Of a stretch of DNA of 64,000 nucleotides, positions 1 through 12,612 are shown in pieces. The DNA comes from Purshia tridentata. Its lineage: Eukaryota; Streptophyta; Magnoliopsida; Rosales; Rosaceae. Position 1 is the first letter of the stretch, and each line of letters opens with the position of its first letter. Below the pieces are notes generated by a model. That model worked only from the letters and a program-made list of their open reading frames with translations. It searched no databases and was not told the origin of the DNA. The position numbers were made by a program, and so were the translations under genes. The stretch spans positions 1 to 64,000 of the forward strand of contig QANT01001577.1 of the NCBI GenBank assembly GCA_003254885.1. The letters are read 5' to 3'.

Positions 1-1917
1 TTTGAATCATAAATTAAACATAAATAATCATATAACAACTTGATCCGAATTTTATTAAGAATGTTAATTTATTGGTTATGGATTGAAAAAGCTTAAAGAA
101 AAGTTGAGTTGTAAGACTTAAGAAAATTTTTGTTAAATTGATTTGGAGACAACAAGAAGTTTTGAGGATTCATAGAATATTATTTAAGGTTATGATGTTT
201 GTTATGTGCATTATTTAAGGTTTGGAAATTCTTGGAGTGGAGATAAAATAAATATATGGAGATTCTTATATATTTATTTGAGGTTATAAGAATTTTTAAC
301 GAATTAATTTAAGTAATTAAATATTTATAGGAGTTATTGAGAATTATTTAGAAACATATAAATTAAATTGAATGAGGTATGGGTACTTAAAATTTGAAGT
401 TAAGGTGTAAAAAATGGTACAAGATGAGAGGAACCCATAGGAATTATCGGAACATTTTTAGACTAGGATCATTGATTGGTGATTTATTTAAAAATTTGGA
501 CGAGTATACCTTTAATATAAAAGTTTGGATTTAAGAGGAAATAATTAAATTGTAAGGTTAATTGACTTTAAATACCAAATTTCAATAAACTTTATAAATT
601 ATGATTTTGGCATTGCTGGATAGACCTCGAACTCACGAGCATGTAAGCGAAAACGGATTGCGAATCGGAGTTACGTAGCTCAAATTACAAATATTTGAAG
701 CATAAGGGCAAAATGGTAATTGTAGGTCAGATCAGATCTGGTCGTCTTCTTCTTCCCCGAGCGCTCTCTCCTCACCTCTTTTTTGACTAAACTTTGATCG
801 CTTATATCTTTCTCATCTGAGTTCTGATTCCGGCGATTTTGGTGTCGTTAGAAAGCTATTGATGACGCTTTTCCACTGGTGGTTTCGGATCACTCATCCG
901 ACCATTCACGAAGACGCAGCGACGCAAAACCAGTCACGCCTTCCGGCCGGCGATCTCTCATTTTCGGCCACGACGAGACCCCAAACCACCCAAGATCTCT
1001 TCCTCTTATCGAGCTAAACCTCATGGTACCCTTTTCTTGCCTCAACAAACAACCAGAAAAGCCATCAATTTGGGTTTTTACTGAGATGTAAATAGTGGGT
1101 GAAATTTTGGAAATTTCGGCGAAAACTTAATAGGTTGGTGTTAAAATTTACATACCCCCACAAAACGAAATTTAACACCTTACTACTATCCAATCTTTTT
1201 GATAGAAACCAAACTCATGCTAATTGCTAACCTTTATTTAAAAATTAATAAAATAAGAACTTATTTTCGTAAAAGTCCAACAAGAAAATTAGACGGATAT
1301 TACAAAAAAAAAAAAAACAANAATTTCCATGTCTTTTTTTTTTTTGTAAGAAAAGAATTTATGAAGGTCCCTCAGTCTCTTATAAAAAGAAAAAAAGAAA
1401 AAAAAATTTCTATCCTACGGTCCTACCTACCTCTAGAGGCTCTAGTTACTTCTTTAGATTGATAATATCCGACTTCTAAGTTCTAGTTGGTTTAGGATTT
1501 GATTTCTAGAGTACTATAAAATTTGGGACATTGGTGGGCAGTTGGGCACAACTAAAATTTCAATTAACAGTCAGTCACTTGGTTAAACTCTATAAATAAG
1601 AAATCTGAAAATGGTATCCTAGGCTAGCCTCCTAGCACAGTCAAAGTGCCAAACCCAAACCGGCCGGTCCAAAACTGAACCGGTTTATTTCCGAGCTATT
1701 CCTAATCCTAGTTTTCTCGTAACTTAGTCGTCCTAAATTTCTCAAAACATCTATGTGCTGCTATCTCTCTGTTTCTACGGTAATCTCCTTTATTCCTCTC
1801 ACTGAACCCTAGCGTCTTCCATCATTACAATCGAAACAAATCCAAATACCCATCTGTTTGTTTCCCGGGAAAATCCCAGAAGAACGCCCAGATTCACATA
1901 TTTCGTTCTGAAAAGGA
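1..1917. other. Intergenic region upstream of the UBE4 gene
   Basis: No supported gene. The first 590 bases are plain A+T-rich DNA. From about 600 to 1090 the base composition changes sharply to G+C-rich, with short open frames that match no protein I know; this block looks like part of a dispersed repeat, possibly a retroelement relic, but I see no repeated ends. A single N lies at 1321 beside an A run. The leader of the downstream E4 gene probably starts around 1740-1800, where pyrimidine-rich sequence precedes the ATG. Confidence 0.4.
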
Positions 1918-4900
1918 ATGGCAACTCCAAAACCTCAAAGGTCTCCAGAGGAGTTGGAGGACATAATCCTCCGCAAAATCTTCCTCGTATCGCTCACCGA
2001 TTCCTCCGAATCCAACCCTCGAATCGTCTACTTGGAGATGACGGCAGCAGAGATTCTCAGCGAGGGCAAAGAGTTGAGGCTCACTCGGGACCTCATGGAA
2101 TCGGTCCTAATCGATCGCCTTTGGGGCGATTTTGCCTCGGCCGAACCGCCTTTTCAGTACCTAATCGGGTGCTACAAGCGTGCTTATGATGAGGGCAAGA
2201 AAATCGTTAGTATGAAAGATAAGAACTTGAGGTCTGTCTTGGAATCTGTGATTAAACAAGCCAAGAAGCTATCGGTTTCGTATTGTAGGATTCAGTTGGG
2301 TAACCCCGAATCATTTCCTAGTCCGAATTTGGATCCGAATAAGTCAAATGCGTCGCCTTTGTTGCCGTTGATTTTCTCCGAGGTTGCGAGCTCGGTGGAT
2401 GGATTTGGAGGAAGCGGTAGTGGCAGTGTTCAGTGCCCACCTGGGTTTTTGGAGGAGTTTTTTCGGGACTCCGATTACGATAGCTTGGACCCGATTTTGA
2501 AGGGCTTGTATGAGGAGCTTAGGGAGATTGTGCTTAAGGTTTCAGCGCTCGGAAACTTCCAGCAGCCATTGAGGGCTCTGTTGTTTTTGGTTAGTTTCCC
2601 AGTTGGTGCTAAGTCTCTTGTGAATCACCCTTGGTGGATTCCCAAAGGGGTGTACTTGAATGGACGTGTTATTGAGAGGACTAGCATTTTAGGTCCTTTC
2701 TTTCATGTCAGTGCTCTGCCTGATCATCCTATTTTCAAGAGCCAACCTGAAGTGGGGTGAGTGAATTGTTGTGTTTATTGGTTTGCCTGTTTGTGTATGG
2801 TGCTTTTGCTTTTCTGGGTTTCGATTATTTGCTTATCTTTTTGTTGTTAATATGTTATTTCCTTGGTTTGTCGAATATTCATATAGGAAAAGAAGACGAT
2901 CAAAATCTTGTATGCTGTGTTTACTTTTTTGGGACTGTGGAGGACTGTAGCTTTTTTTAGCTGAACCTAGTGTATATGTTTGGCTTGGTTAAACTTTCTC
3001 TACTCGAGAAAAACAATCAAGTATAGGAGTGCTTTTTTTCCTGCTCTCTTTCTCATGTTTGGCAACTAATAAGCAGACACTGTAGTTGGTGAATTGATGA
3101 TCCTTCTGTTGATTAAAAGAAACTGAACCATGTATACAATTGGTAGATCTATGCGTGTATTGTTTCCTTGAATGCTTGGTCATGGCATTCTTCTCTCTCT
3201 CTCTCTCTCTATCTATCTATTTTTTTGGCTAAGTAGTTCATTTTCTTCCTCTCTTTATACTTAAAACGAAAAGGTTTCTTAATAATGCATTGGTTCTCTA
3301 TTGAATCTTGATTACACCAGGGAGCAGTGCTTTTCAGAGGCTTCTACTCGTCGACCTGCTGATCTGTTATCTTCATTCACCACAATTAAGACAGTCATGA
3401 ATAACCTATATGATGGCCTTGCAGAAGTTCTTCTCTCACTTCTCAAAAATACAGACACCCGTGAGAATGTTCTTGAGTATCTTGCGGAGGTTATCAACAA
3501 AAACTCATCAAGGGCTCATATTCAGGTATGCTGTACTCGTGGTCAGTAAAACTGCAAGCCAAACAAGTCCTTTATTTTTGGGCTTGCCCAAAACCTTTTT
3601 CTAGTGAAGTGATAACTGATGTCATGTTTTTTAGCAAGGAATTTTATGGTTTCTTCTGCTATTAACATTTGGTAAGTCATAACTATGGTCACAGGTGGAT
3701 CCTCTCTCTTGTGCAAGTTCAGGCATGTTTGTAAACCTCAGTGCTGTCATGCTTCGGCTTTGTGAGCCATTTTTAGATGCAAGTTTAACAAAAAGGAACA
3801 AAATTGATCCAAAATATGTATTTTACAGTAACCGCCTGGAGTTAAGGTGAGGACTTTTGAATTTGTGGACCTATCTATTTTTTTCTCAGATTTGTACATG
3901 TCTAACAATTGTTTATGGACCTACATTAGAGGTTTGACCGCTCTACATGCATCATCTGAAGAAGTTACTGAATGGATTAATAAAGATAGTATGGGGAATA
4001 CTGATGGCTCTAGAAACAATGGTGATGGTGAAAATCGCCTTTTAAAATCTCAAGAAGCCACCAGTTCTGGCAGTAATGTCTCTGAACCTTCTAACGTGAA
4101 GCCAAAATATTCATTTATTTGTGAATGCTTCTTCATGACTGCAAGGGTGCTCAATTTGGGCTTGTTGAAAGCATTTTCTGACTTTAAACATTTAGTACAG
4201 GTAACTTGTGTGTGCTTTACATATGGGCCGACATGGAATATCACACTACTATAAGCTTATTGCGTGTTACTCCATGATTAAGCAATGGTGCTTTACTTCA
4301 CTGTATGTTTCTTTGTAAATTGTTATAAGTAATTTATGGGTGGAAAATTTGTATGTGAAATATACTCAATTCAGGACATTTCAAGGTCTGAAGATACTCT
4401 CGCCACACTTAAGAACATGCAAGGCCAGGCACCTTCTCCACAGTTAGAGATGGATATAGCTCGTCTTGAGAAAGAACTAGAGCTGTATTCACAGGAAAAG
4501 CTTTGTTATGAAGCTCAAATACTAAGGGTATGTCCAAACTCTGTGTGTGGTGTGCATGCGTATGTGTGCATCTTTTGAGGGTATTTTTTGGGGCAAGTTC
4601 TTGTGGGATTTTTTTCGGTATTCCTAACCTTTTGACCCTTATTTAGCTCATCTTTAGTTTCCATATGGGTATGTGAGGCATGGAGACCTACAAGGTTCTA
4701 ATTATATTATACTTGAATGATTGGTTGGGTGACCATTCTAGGCCTTGTTACTTGCATTATTTTGCAAGAAGCCTGTCTATGTCCAATCTAGGCCCAAGAT
4801 GTTTTGAACCATTCTTTGTTTAAAGAAGGATTTAAAAGTAATGGTCTCATCAATATAATGTATCTTACGTACTTTATTAATATAATTTGTATGCTAACCA

Positions 4901-6283
4901 TATTTTAACTGATTGTTAAATTTGAATCGTCTTTAGGATGGGACACTTATACAACGTGCTCTTTCTTTCCACCGGTTAATGGTGGTGTGGCAAGTTCGCT
5001 TGGTTGGCGGATTTAAAATGCCTCTGCCACCAAATTGCCCTACAGAGTTTGCATCTATGCCGGAGCATTTTGTGGAAGATGCCATGGAATTGCTTATATT
5101 TGCTTCCCGGATTCCAAAAGCTTTGGATGGGGTCGTGTTGGTCAGACTTTTATTTAAAAAATTTATCCAGAAATTATTCCCTTCATACTTCCTGTAATCT
5201 TGTCTTCATATGTTTTCTTAATGTATTTAACTTGTTTTTTTTGCTTGGCAGGATGATTTTATGAACTTCATTATAATGTTCATGGCAAGTCCAGAATATA
5301 TCAGGAACCCTTATCTAAGAGCAAAGATGGTCGAAGTCCTGAACTGCTGGATGCCCCGTAGAAGGTGGTTTAATGTCTCCCTTTTATAATGAATCCTTTG
5401 GTTTTCAAAATTAGGTATTTATAGCAATTTCAATTTGCATTGCATATGCAGTGGATCATCTGTTACCGCTACCCTATTTGAAGGGCACCAACTGTCTCTT
5501 GAGTATCTTGTGAAGAATCTGTTGAAACTATATGTCGACATCGAGTTTACTGGTTCTCACACGCAGGTGAGTGCTCTTATAGTCATGGACATTTATTTGA
5601 ATTCACTTTGCATTCTCAATTATTTTCCTGTTGATTGGCCTTATGCTTTTGAATTGTGCAGTTCTATGACAAGTTTAACATTCGCCACAATATTGCTGAA
5701 CTTCTCGAATATCTGTGGCAAGTCCCTAGTCATCGAAATGCTTGGAGACAGGTAGGATAATTTCATGGAAAGATGTGTTAGACATTTGCTTCATAATTCT
5801 ATGTTTAATGAAGTTGTGTACTCTGTGTGTTCTCAAGGCATGTGTTTGACTGCACTAATTTTTATTCTGTTTCAGATTGCTAGGGAAGAGGAGAAGGGAG
5901 TTTATTTGAATTTCTTAAACTTCTTGATTAATGATAGCATATATCTTTTGGATGAAAGTCTTAACAAAATTCTTGAACTCAAAGAACTGGAAGCTGAGAT
6001 GTCAAACACTGCAGAATGGGAGCGCAGGCCTGCTCAGGAGAGGCAGGATAGAACCCGCCTATTCCACTCTCAAGAGAATGTATGTTTCATGACACCCACC
6101 AAAAGAAACAACTATCGTAGGTGTTCTTTTCTTTAATTAAGATTACCTAACCAAGTGAATACTATCGTGGTGTGTTTTCAGATCATCCGAATTGATATGA
6201 AGTTGGCGAATGAAGATGTGAGTATGCTGGCATTTACTACAGAAGAGATTACAGCTCCTTTCCTACTTCCTGAGATGGTAAGA

Positions 6284-6327
<44 letters not shown>

Positions 6328-8183
6328 ACCCATTCCAGTGGATGCATGCTGTCCTTCTGAAATGATAGTTGTTTTGCTAAATTGACAAGCAATTTCACAA
6401 CCTTGGTTATTTTTTTTCTTTCCAGGTTGAAAGGGTGGCCAGCATGCTCAATTACTTTTTGTTGCAATTAGTAGGTCCTCAAAGAAAATCTCTTAGTTTG
6501 AAAGACCCTGAGAAGTATGAATTCCGTCCAAAGCAATTGCTTAAGCAGGTATGTGTGTAAAAAAATTTCGTACATATATTCTGTGATTGATGGGAGATAT
6601 ATAGCAGAAATTATATACCCCGGTTGAATTCTGTTTTTATTTTAATTCTGTCTTCATTTTTTCAAAGTCTGGTCTGTTACAACTTACAACCAATGTGACT
6701 GAATCAAATCTGGCTGTCTTTTAAGGAAAGAACTGGGATGTCTGGTTATGTTGAACTTGGACCATGGCTTCAATTTGAACTGGACCCTGATCTTATGATG
6801 AAATTTATCAGGCTTGATAGTGGCTAGTGAAATCTAAATTGTGCTATCAGACTCTTATCTATGCAGTCATGCATGTCTATGATGATTTAAAGTTTAGTAT
6901 CTTAAGGTCTGATTTGTTGTTGGTGGAGGCCTTTGCATTTATAGGGTTTAGGGTTTTGCATTTATAGGCCATGGTGGCGTGGTGTATTTCCACTAAACGT
7001 GGAAATAAGGTTTTTGGAGAAAAAAAGGGGATTTGGGATTCAGGTTGCCTTTGTCAGCCAGTTGAGTATAATCGATCTCAAGTTAGTTTTGAAGATAGAG
7101 ATACTGGGTTATTTTGGATAGGACCCATGTTGAACATGATATTCCATACTGATATTTTTCCTTGTCAGAAGACTCAGCCCATGAGAACTTTTAATTTTGC
7201 ACTTTAGTCCCCAAAGGGAAATAATAACATTACTTCGAAAAATTTACTGGTGGACCCATAGCAATATTTGCAATTTCAGTTTTTTATTTTGTTGATCACT
7301 CTGCTCTAATTTTGTTTTGAACTTCTATATGATAGTGCTGTTACTACACAAATTGAAGGGGCACCAACTAACTTTTTCTTAATTTATTTGAAGATTGTAT
7401 ACATATATGTTCATTTGGCAAAGGGTGATACAGAAAATATTTTCCCCAATGCCATCTCAAGGGATGGTCGATCATACAATGAGCAGGTAATTCAGATGAG
7501 GCAAAACTTCAATTAACTTCTATGTAATTATTATTTTGTTTTTAATTCTCTTCCAAGATCATTATGTTTGAGTGGAAGCAACCTGATAAATGGATATTGC
7601 TCCAGTTGTTCAGTGCTGCAGCAGATGTCTTAAGGAGAATTGGTGAAGATGGAAGAGTCATACAGGAATTCATTGACCTTGGTGCCAAAGCCAAGGTTGC
7701 TGCTTCTGAGGCCATGGACACTGAAGCTGTACTTGGGGATATACCAGATGAATTCCTCGACCCAATTCAGGTATATTTGTGTGTTTGTGGTAGATAGGGT
7801 GGACCGGCGTTTTGATTATATTTCTTTTCTTGCAGTACACTTTAATGAAGGATCCGGTTATCTTACCTTCTTCAAGGATCACAGTAGACCGGCCTGTCAT
7901 CCAGAGGCATCTTCTTAGTGATAATGTACATCATCCCCCATTTTTTAATAATATACAACTATCTTATGATATGTGTATCTTCTTGTGCCAATTTATCTGT
8001 TATGATTCGCAGAGTGACCCATTCAACCGTTCCCATCTTACTGCGGACATGCTGATACCAGACATTGAATTAAAGGCAAGAATACAAGAGTTCATTAGGT
8101 CCCAAGAGTTGAAGCAAGGCCTAAGCATGCATAGCAACAAGACAAAAATACAAACCACAACTAGTGAAATGCTAATTGATTAG
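1918..8183 (+). CDS. PUB1/UBE4: Ubiquitin conjugation factor E4 (U-box E3/E4 ligase)
   Basis: Elongates ubiquitin chains on pre-ubiquitinated substrates; the Arabidopsis orthologue (PUB1/MUSE3, At5g15400) acts in NLR immune-receptor turnover. I read 16 exons: 1918-2756, 3321-3525, 3695-3846, 3930-4200, 4375-4527, 4937-5140, 5252-5364, 5452-5566, 5662-5751, 5876-6079, 6182-6277, 6426-6548, 7394-7486, 7606-7770, 7836-7925, 8013-8183. They sum to 3084 bases (1027 residues), close to the 1038 I recall for Arabidopsis. The long UFD2-type core runs through exons 2-13. The C-terminal U-box starts near DEFLDPIQ, followed by the segments [11 protein letters not shown] and DPFNRSHLT. All introns are GT-AG. 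It looks intact. The start is the first in-frame ATG and matches the family N-terminus. Confidence 0.95.
3190..3220. repeat. TC microsatellite in UBE4 intron 1
   Basis: A run of TC dinucleotides followed by imperfect ATCT units, within the first intron of the E4 gene. It is a simple repeat and a possible marker locus. Confidence 0.9.
6284..6329. repeat. Compound CT/CA microsatellite in a UBE4 intron
   Basis: A CT run passes directly into a CA run just downstream of the donor at 6278, inside the intron after exon 11. Its closeness to the splice site is notable, but the donor itself (GTAAGA) is normal. Confidence 0.9.
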
Positions 8184-9379
8184 GAAATTGTTAATAGGAT
8201 TGTTAGTTTTGGGATGATGATTGAGATTATAGCCTTGGGAAATTTATCAGTGGAGAAATTTCTTCCAAAGTGATATTGTAGCTAATGTAATCCAATGATC
8301 ATATACATTCTAGTAGATAAGCTATTAGTGGTCTCGAAAGGTGAAGCTTGTAAATTAAGTTGTGGAATTTCATTTTAATTCATTAATAGACATCACAATC
8401 AGATGGAATCAATTCAATGGGGGTCATTTATTATTTTTGGTCCAAAGTTACTAAATACCATATTAAAACCAAAATCCATTTTGTCAGCCTCCTATTTAAT
8501 CAATCTCAAACCCTGTTCTCATCCTCACCAGCATGGCAACCACAGCTACAAACCTCCTCGCGTTCAAAAGATGAAACAATGAGCAAAGCAGTGACAAGAT
8601 CAGATATCTTTCAGATGATATATTGCATCACATACTGTTCTTGTTACCCATCAAATCCATTGACCAATCTTTTATCTATAGATGGACTTGTCTATGGGCA
8701 TTGGGCAACCCTCTCCTTTTAAAGCCTCGTGGACGGATGAAAGAAGGGAAGTTACAGAACGGGACAGTGAGTGCTCCCGAAGTAGACAGCAAGCTCATCC
8801 CCTAACCTTTCTATTATATTATTTGTTGTTTTGTTCCCAACTGGATTGTTTCCATATTTAAGATGGTATCACATACCTTTCAGTCTTCATGACATAATCT
8901 GTGGCATTAATTTGGTTGCAGAATGTTAAAGCTGCAAGCCCCTTTTTCTCTCTAGATGCTGTGGACAGAAGAAGCTCCATGTTGTAATAAACATGATATC
9001 TTTTCACGTGGTGTTGCCATGCCAATATGTAATTAACGTGAATCATTAATTCTTTTTAAGAACAAAGTATGAATTTTGGTTTCGAACATTATGTTTCTGA
9101 GTACTATGTACTCAGAAAAACTGTGTAGCATCTTAATACTTGTAAATAAAATCCCTTAACCACATTAGTTAATTATACAACAACGATGCTTCATGCCTCA
9201 AAAAAGACTCCGATCAAATGTCGCACCAAACTTCACTTTCCAAAGGAGACGAATCTCAAAAGAGTACTCTTGAGTCTTGACATGTTAATTCTGACCTTTT
9301 CTATGATTGCTTTCTTTATGATGTCGTTTCTGCGATCACATTTGTGGAACATCAATCGATCCTCAGTATGATCACAAGT
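8184..9379. other. Intergenic region between convergent UBE4 and SpoU genes
   Basis: The two neighbouring genes converge here. Apart from the F-box remnant at 8572-8760 listed separately, I see only A+T-rich 3' UTR-like sequence. Poly(A)-signal-like AATAAA strings occur, for instance near 9147. Confidence 0.5.
8572..8760 (+). pseudogene. F-box gene remnant (N-terminal part)
   Basis: In one forward frame the sequence reads DKIRYLSDDILHHILFLLP and then IKSIDQSF...RWTCLW. This is the start of an F-box of the plant FBD/LRR class, whose usual form is LPDDILHHILSLLPIKS...TSVLSKRW..LW. The usual SVLSKRW stretch is shortened, a stop lies just upstream of the motif, and no LRR or FBD region follows. 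It is therefore a remnant, not a working gene. A second, more 3' piece of the same kind of gene lies at 11766-11945, on the other side of the SpoU gene. Confidence 0.6.
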
Positions 9380-11546
9380 CAGAGAATAGTCTCAAAGCCT
9401 TGGTGTGAGAATAGCTGCCTTCCGCTTAGCATACTCCTGCGCAATGCTAGTTGAACTCTTCCTATGACGCAGAGAGAACTCAGCAAGTAGAATTTGGCTC
9501 TCTTCAATTGTCAAATCACCATGGCAACCCTGTACATTCTTGGGCAACATTTTATTAACATTTGATGTTTAAAATTTACGTAAAATGCAACTGCTTTGCA
9601 TGATTCTACGTTACTTTTGCTATGTTGAGTGAAAGAATCTAAAAATTATTTTCCAGACAAAAAGGAAAAGAGAAAAAGAGATGGATGTATTACCAGGCGA
9701 GATGTTCTATCACAAACAGCATGGTGCATGAGAATGCCTGCAGCAACTGAAACATTGAAAGAGTCCACCATGCCTTTCATCGGTATACTGCAATGCATGT
9801 CTGACAATTCCAGGGCTTCATCACTTATTCCCCTATATTCAGACATGGGATTCAAATTTTTTAAAGTTATGATATCCAGGAACATATGGGCAATGCATTA
9901 ACTAGAGGCAAAGCATATTATAAGATTAACATTCTTCACAACTCACATTCCACAGGAGTATAATTGTGCTTCACAATGACCAAGACCCCAAAATCTAAAC
10001 TATAATTTTCTTGATAATATTAATATTTTCTTGGTTGAATTTTAAATTTCCTCCATATGTAGTAACACTGTATCTTATATTGATCACATTGAAACCAGTG
10101 AATTAGCTTAAAAGTGAATAAGGAAGGAACCAGCTTTGGATGATATCATAATTCCGCCATATTTAAGGATCAGTAAATAAGAAAATATATAAATACCTAT
10201 TTTCATTTCCGACTACTATTGCAGTTGGGCATGACCAATCCATGTCGTAAACAGACACCTAAAAATAACATGGAAGGGTAACACATACACATATGCTAAA
10301 AATTCCAAGGTGTAGAACAGCCAAAATACAACCCGAATCAAACTACCACTTGTATTCAGAAAATGTGTGAAAATTTTAACCTTTCAGACGTTTGAACATC
10401 TTTTTCATTCAAACAAATTGTACAAAAGAAGAAGAAACAGAAAATTACCGCCTTCATTCCCACATGCGTTGTGGCAATTCGATAACCACGCGATTTCAGA
10501 ACTTCAAAGCACTCTTGAGCAGAGTTCCAAAGTTCAATGTCCAACCATTTCTCTGCTCCCATGCTCACATGGCGATTGTCTCTATACCTGAAACAAGATC
10601 AAGCTGAGGTTACCAAAGTTGTACGTCATTCTTGGAACAAATTTTGAATATTAAAGAAATAGTACAACTTCAGCATGAATGAAACCCACATTACAAATTA
10701 GGATGATTTTATAAAATGACCCATTTCAAAATATCCAATAAATTAAAAGAAAAGAGCATTTTCGAAACTAATTAAACCAGAGCCTTTCACCTCAAATGTC
10801 GTTGTTGCACCTTTTGGAGCTGTCGCACGAGACAACATGAACCGACTGGAACCCGAGCGCATCGGCGGACCGAAACGCCGCCGAGATGTTTCCGAAATCG
10901 GCCAATCCTTCAACCACCAAACAAGCCGAGTAGCTCCGATTCCTCACCACGTTCCTAAATTTGTCTTTCCTCACATCCATTATGTACGGATCCAGCGCCT
11001 CGAGGACCTCGCCGCTGCTGAGGTAACCACTTCCGCAGTCAAATTTGTCGAGGTACGGAAACCAACGGCGGCCACCGCCTTGTCGTTGTACGGACTCGGG
11101 CTCAGAGAGAAGGAGAGGGCGGCGTTCCATTTTCATCAGGCGCGCGATGTCGTCTCGGTGCGTGAGCAGGTGCTCCACAGTGTCTTGCGTCTGGTTCTCC
11201 GGTGGTAGTGGTTCTGGGGTTGGGTTTATGGTGATGGAGTGAGCTTCTTCTGTGAAATCGGCGGCGGCTTCTGCTGAAATTGATGCGTGCGGCCTTGAAG
11301 GAACATTGTACGGAGCGAGTCTGATCCCTAGGTGAAATCAAAAAATTGAATCAGATATGTGTCAGTGAGCGTAGAGAGAGATTGAGAGAGGGAGAGAGTA
11401 AGAAAGAGAGTACCTTGGTTGGGTGAGAGGAGAGGACAGAAGCGAAGAGAGTGTGAGTGGAGCAGAGAGATGGTTCGACTATTGGTTTGGAGACTGCAAG
11501 TGATTGAACAGAGAGATGTACGGACTAGGGTTTTGCAGGCACTCAT
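9380..11546 (-). CDS. SpoU/TrmH-family RNA 2'-O-ribose methyltransferase
   Basis: Transfers a methyl group from S-adenosylmethionine to a ribose 2'-OH in tRNA or rRNA. Six exons on the minus strand: 11546-11414, 11327-10811, 10587-10449, 10258-10197, 9832-9694, and 9529 to a stop near 9380. The total is about 379 residues. The three SPOUT motifs are present: NISAAFRSADALG (motif 1, with the N...R pair), AIVVGNENRGIS (motif 2), and CSIPMKGMVDSFNVSVAAG (motif 3). The first exon is rich in Ser, Thr and Arg and lacks acidic residues, which suggests import into plastids or mitochondria. The ATG at 11546 is chosen because it opens the frame that splices into exon 2. The exact stop is uncertain by a few codons. 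In Arabidopsis the orthologue (At5g15390, from memory) also neighbours the E4 gene. Confidence 0.88.
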
Positions 11547-12612
11547 TGCACTGATTTGGGCGCCAAGGCGTCGAACAGAGAGTGAGAGTGAGAGTGAGAG
11601 TGAGAGGGGGGGCTCTCTTGAGCATTTCGGATAGCGTTCGACAATTGAATTTCATCACACGACGTCGTTTCACATAATGTAATACGACACCGTTTCATTG
11701 ACGATAAAGCCTCAAGGCTAAACAACCATGAAGGGCTGAAAAGGGGTATCGATAATATTTCCATAAATAAAAGGTGGACTTATTTATGGACGTCCTTTCC
11801 TATCCTCGACTTCTCCGAGGTTCGTCGTTTGCGGGAACGCAATGATAATATTTCCTCAGAAGAAGAAATTGTTGAACTCGAAAGTAAATTATTGAGCGAC
11901 CGCCGTGAAAACTCTAATATAAAGGTTTTTTGGAATGGATATTAGCTTAGCAGACATCAAACATGTGGATGTTTTCGGAATGGATATTAACAGCCCATTT
12001 TTCTCTATGTAGATGTGGTGGAGAGAACATAAGCTTCGTGGTCTTCACCTGCCTATGTTCAAATAAATAGCAGTTGCTGGGCTTTTGCAAAGAAAACTAA
12101 CTCCTTTTTTTTTTTTTTTTTTTCCTGGTAGCAGTGCGTTTGGTATTCTTTCCTTTTCACAGCATTTTAGGACCTATTAATTAAACCCACCACCCTTTTT
12201 TGGTACATATTTAACCCAATTCTTTAGTCTATAATGCAAAGACTAAATCCACCAACAAAGACATTACCGACTAACTGATCCAATGATCTTTCACTTACAG
12301 CATCTTTCTCTTAGCTAGAATATAAGTAAGCTTGTTGCAGTTGCTGATCTTATCAGATAGTCTTAATTTTGTATTCTCCTCCCTCATATAAAAGAAACAA
12401 AGATATTAATCGAAACCCTGTATTCCACACCCATGAATGTTAAATTAAATAGCACTTGCTGGGTTCTCCATTCCCAGTCAATCGACTGAGAATGTTTGGT
12501 GAAACGTGTGGCTAACAACTCACCAAACCATCTACCTTAATGTTTGTTCATAAATATACAAATACCATACACTGTCATGCAATGTGTTATCCCCAAATAA
12601 CAGTCAATCACC
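11547..12612. other. Intergenic region between divergent SpoU and UGT genes
   Basis: Holds the SpoU promoter, with a GAGAGT repeat near 11578-11606, the F-box remnant at 11766-11945, and the UGT promoter. An A+T-rich CATAAATATA element near 12549 lies about 60 bases before the first UGT start and may be its TATA box. The rest shows nothing recognisable. Confidence 0.45.
11766..11945 (+). pseudogene. F-box gene remnant (post-F-box part)
   Basis: An open forward frame of 59 codons begins NKRWTYLWTSFPILDFSEV and continues with an acidic segment rich in Glu, then ends at a TAG at 11943. KRW.YLWTSFP.LDF is the signature that follows the F-box in plant FBD/LRR F-box proteins. The frame has no start codon and no preceding F-box, and nothing of the family follows the stop. 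It complements the N-terminal remnant at 8572-8760, though the two need not come from the same gene copy. Confidence 0.6.

Noticed and set aside
600-1091. Possible protein-coding gene or retroelement piece
   Set aside because: The open frames are short and match nothing I know, and no terminal repeats are visible. Only a composition shift can be reported.
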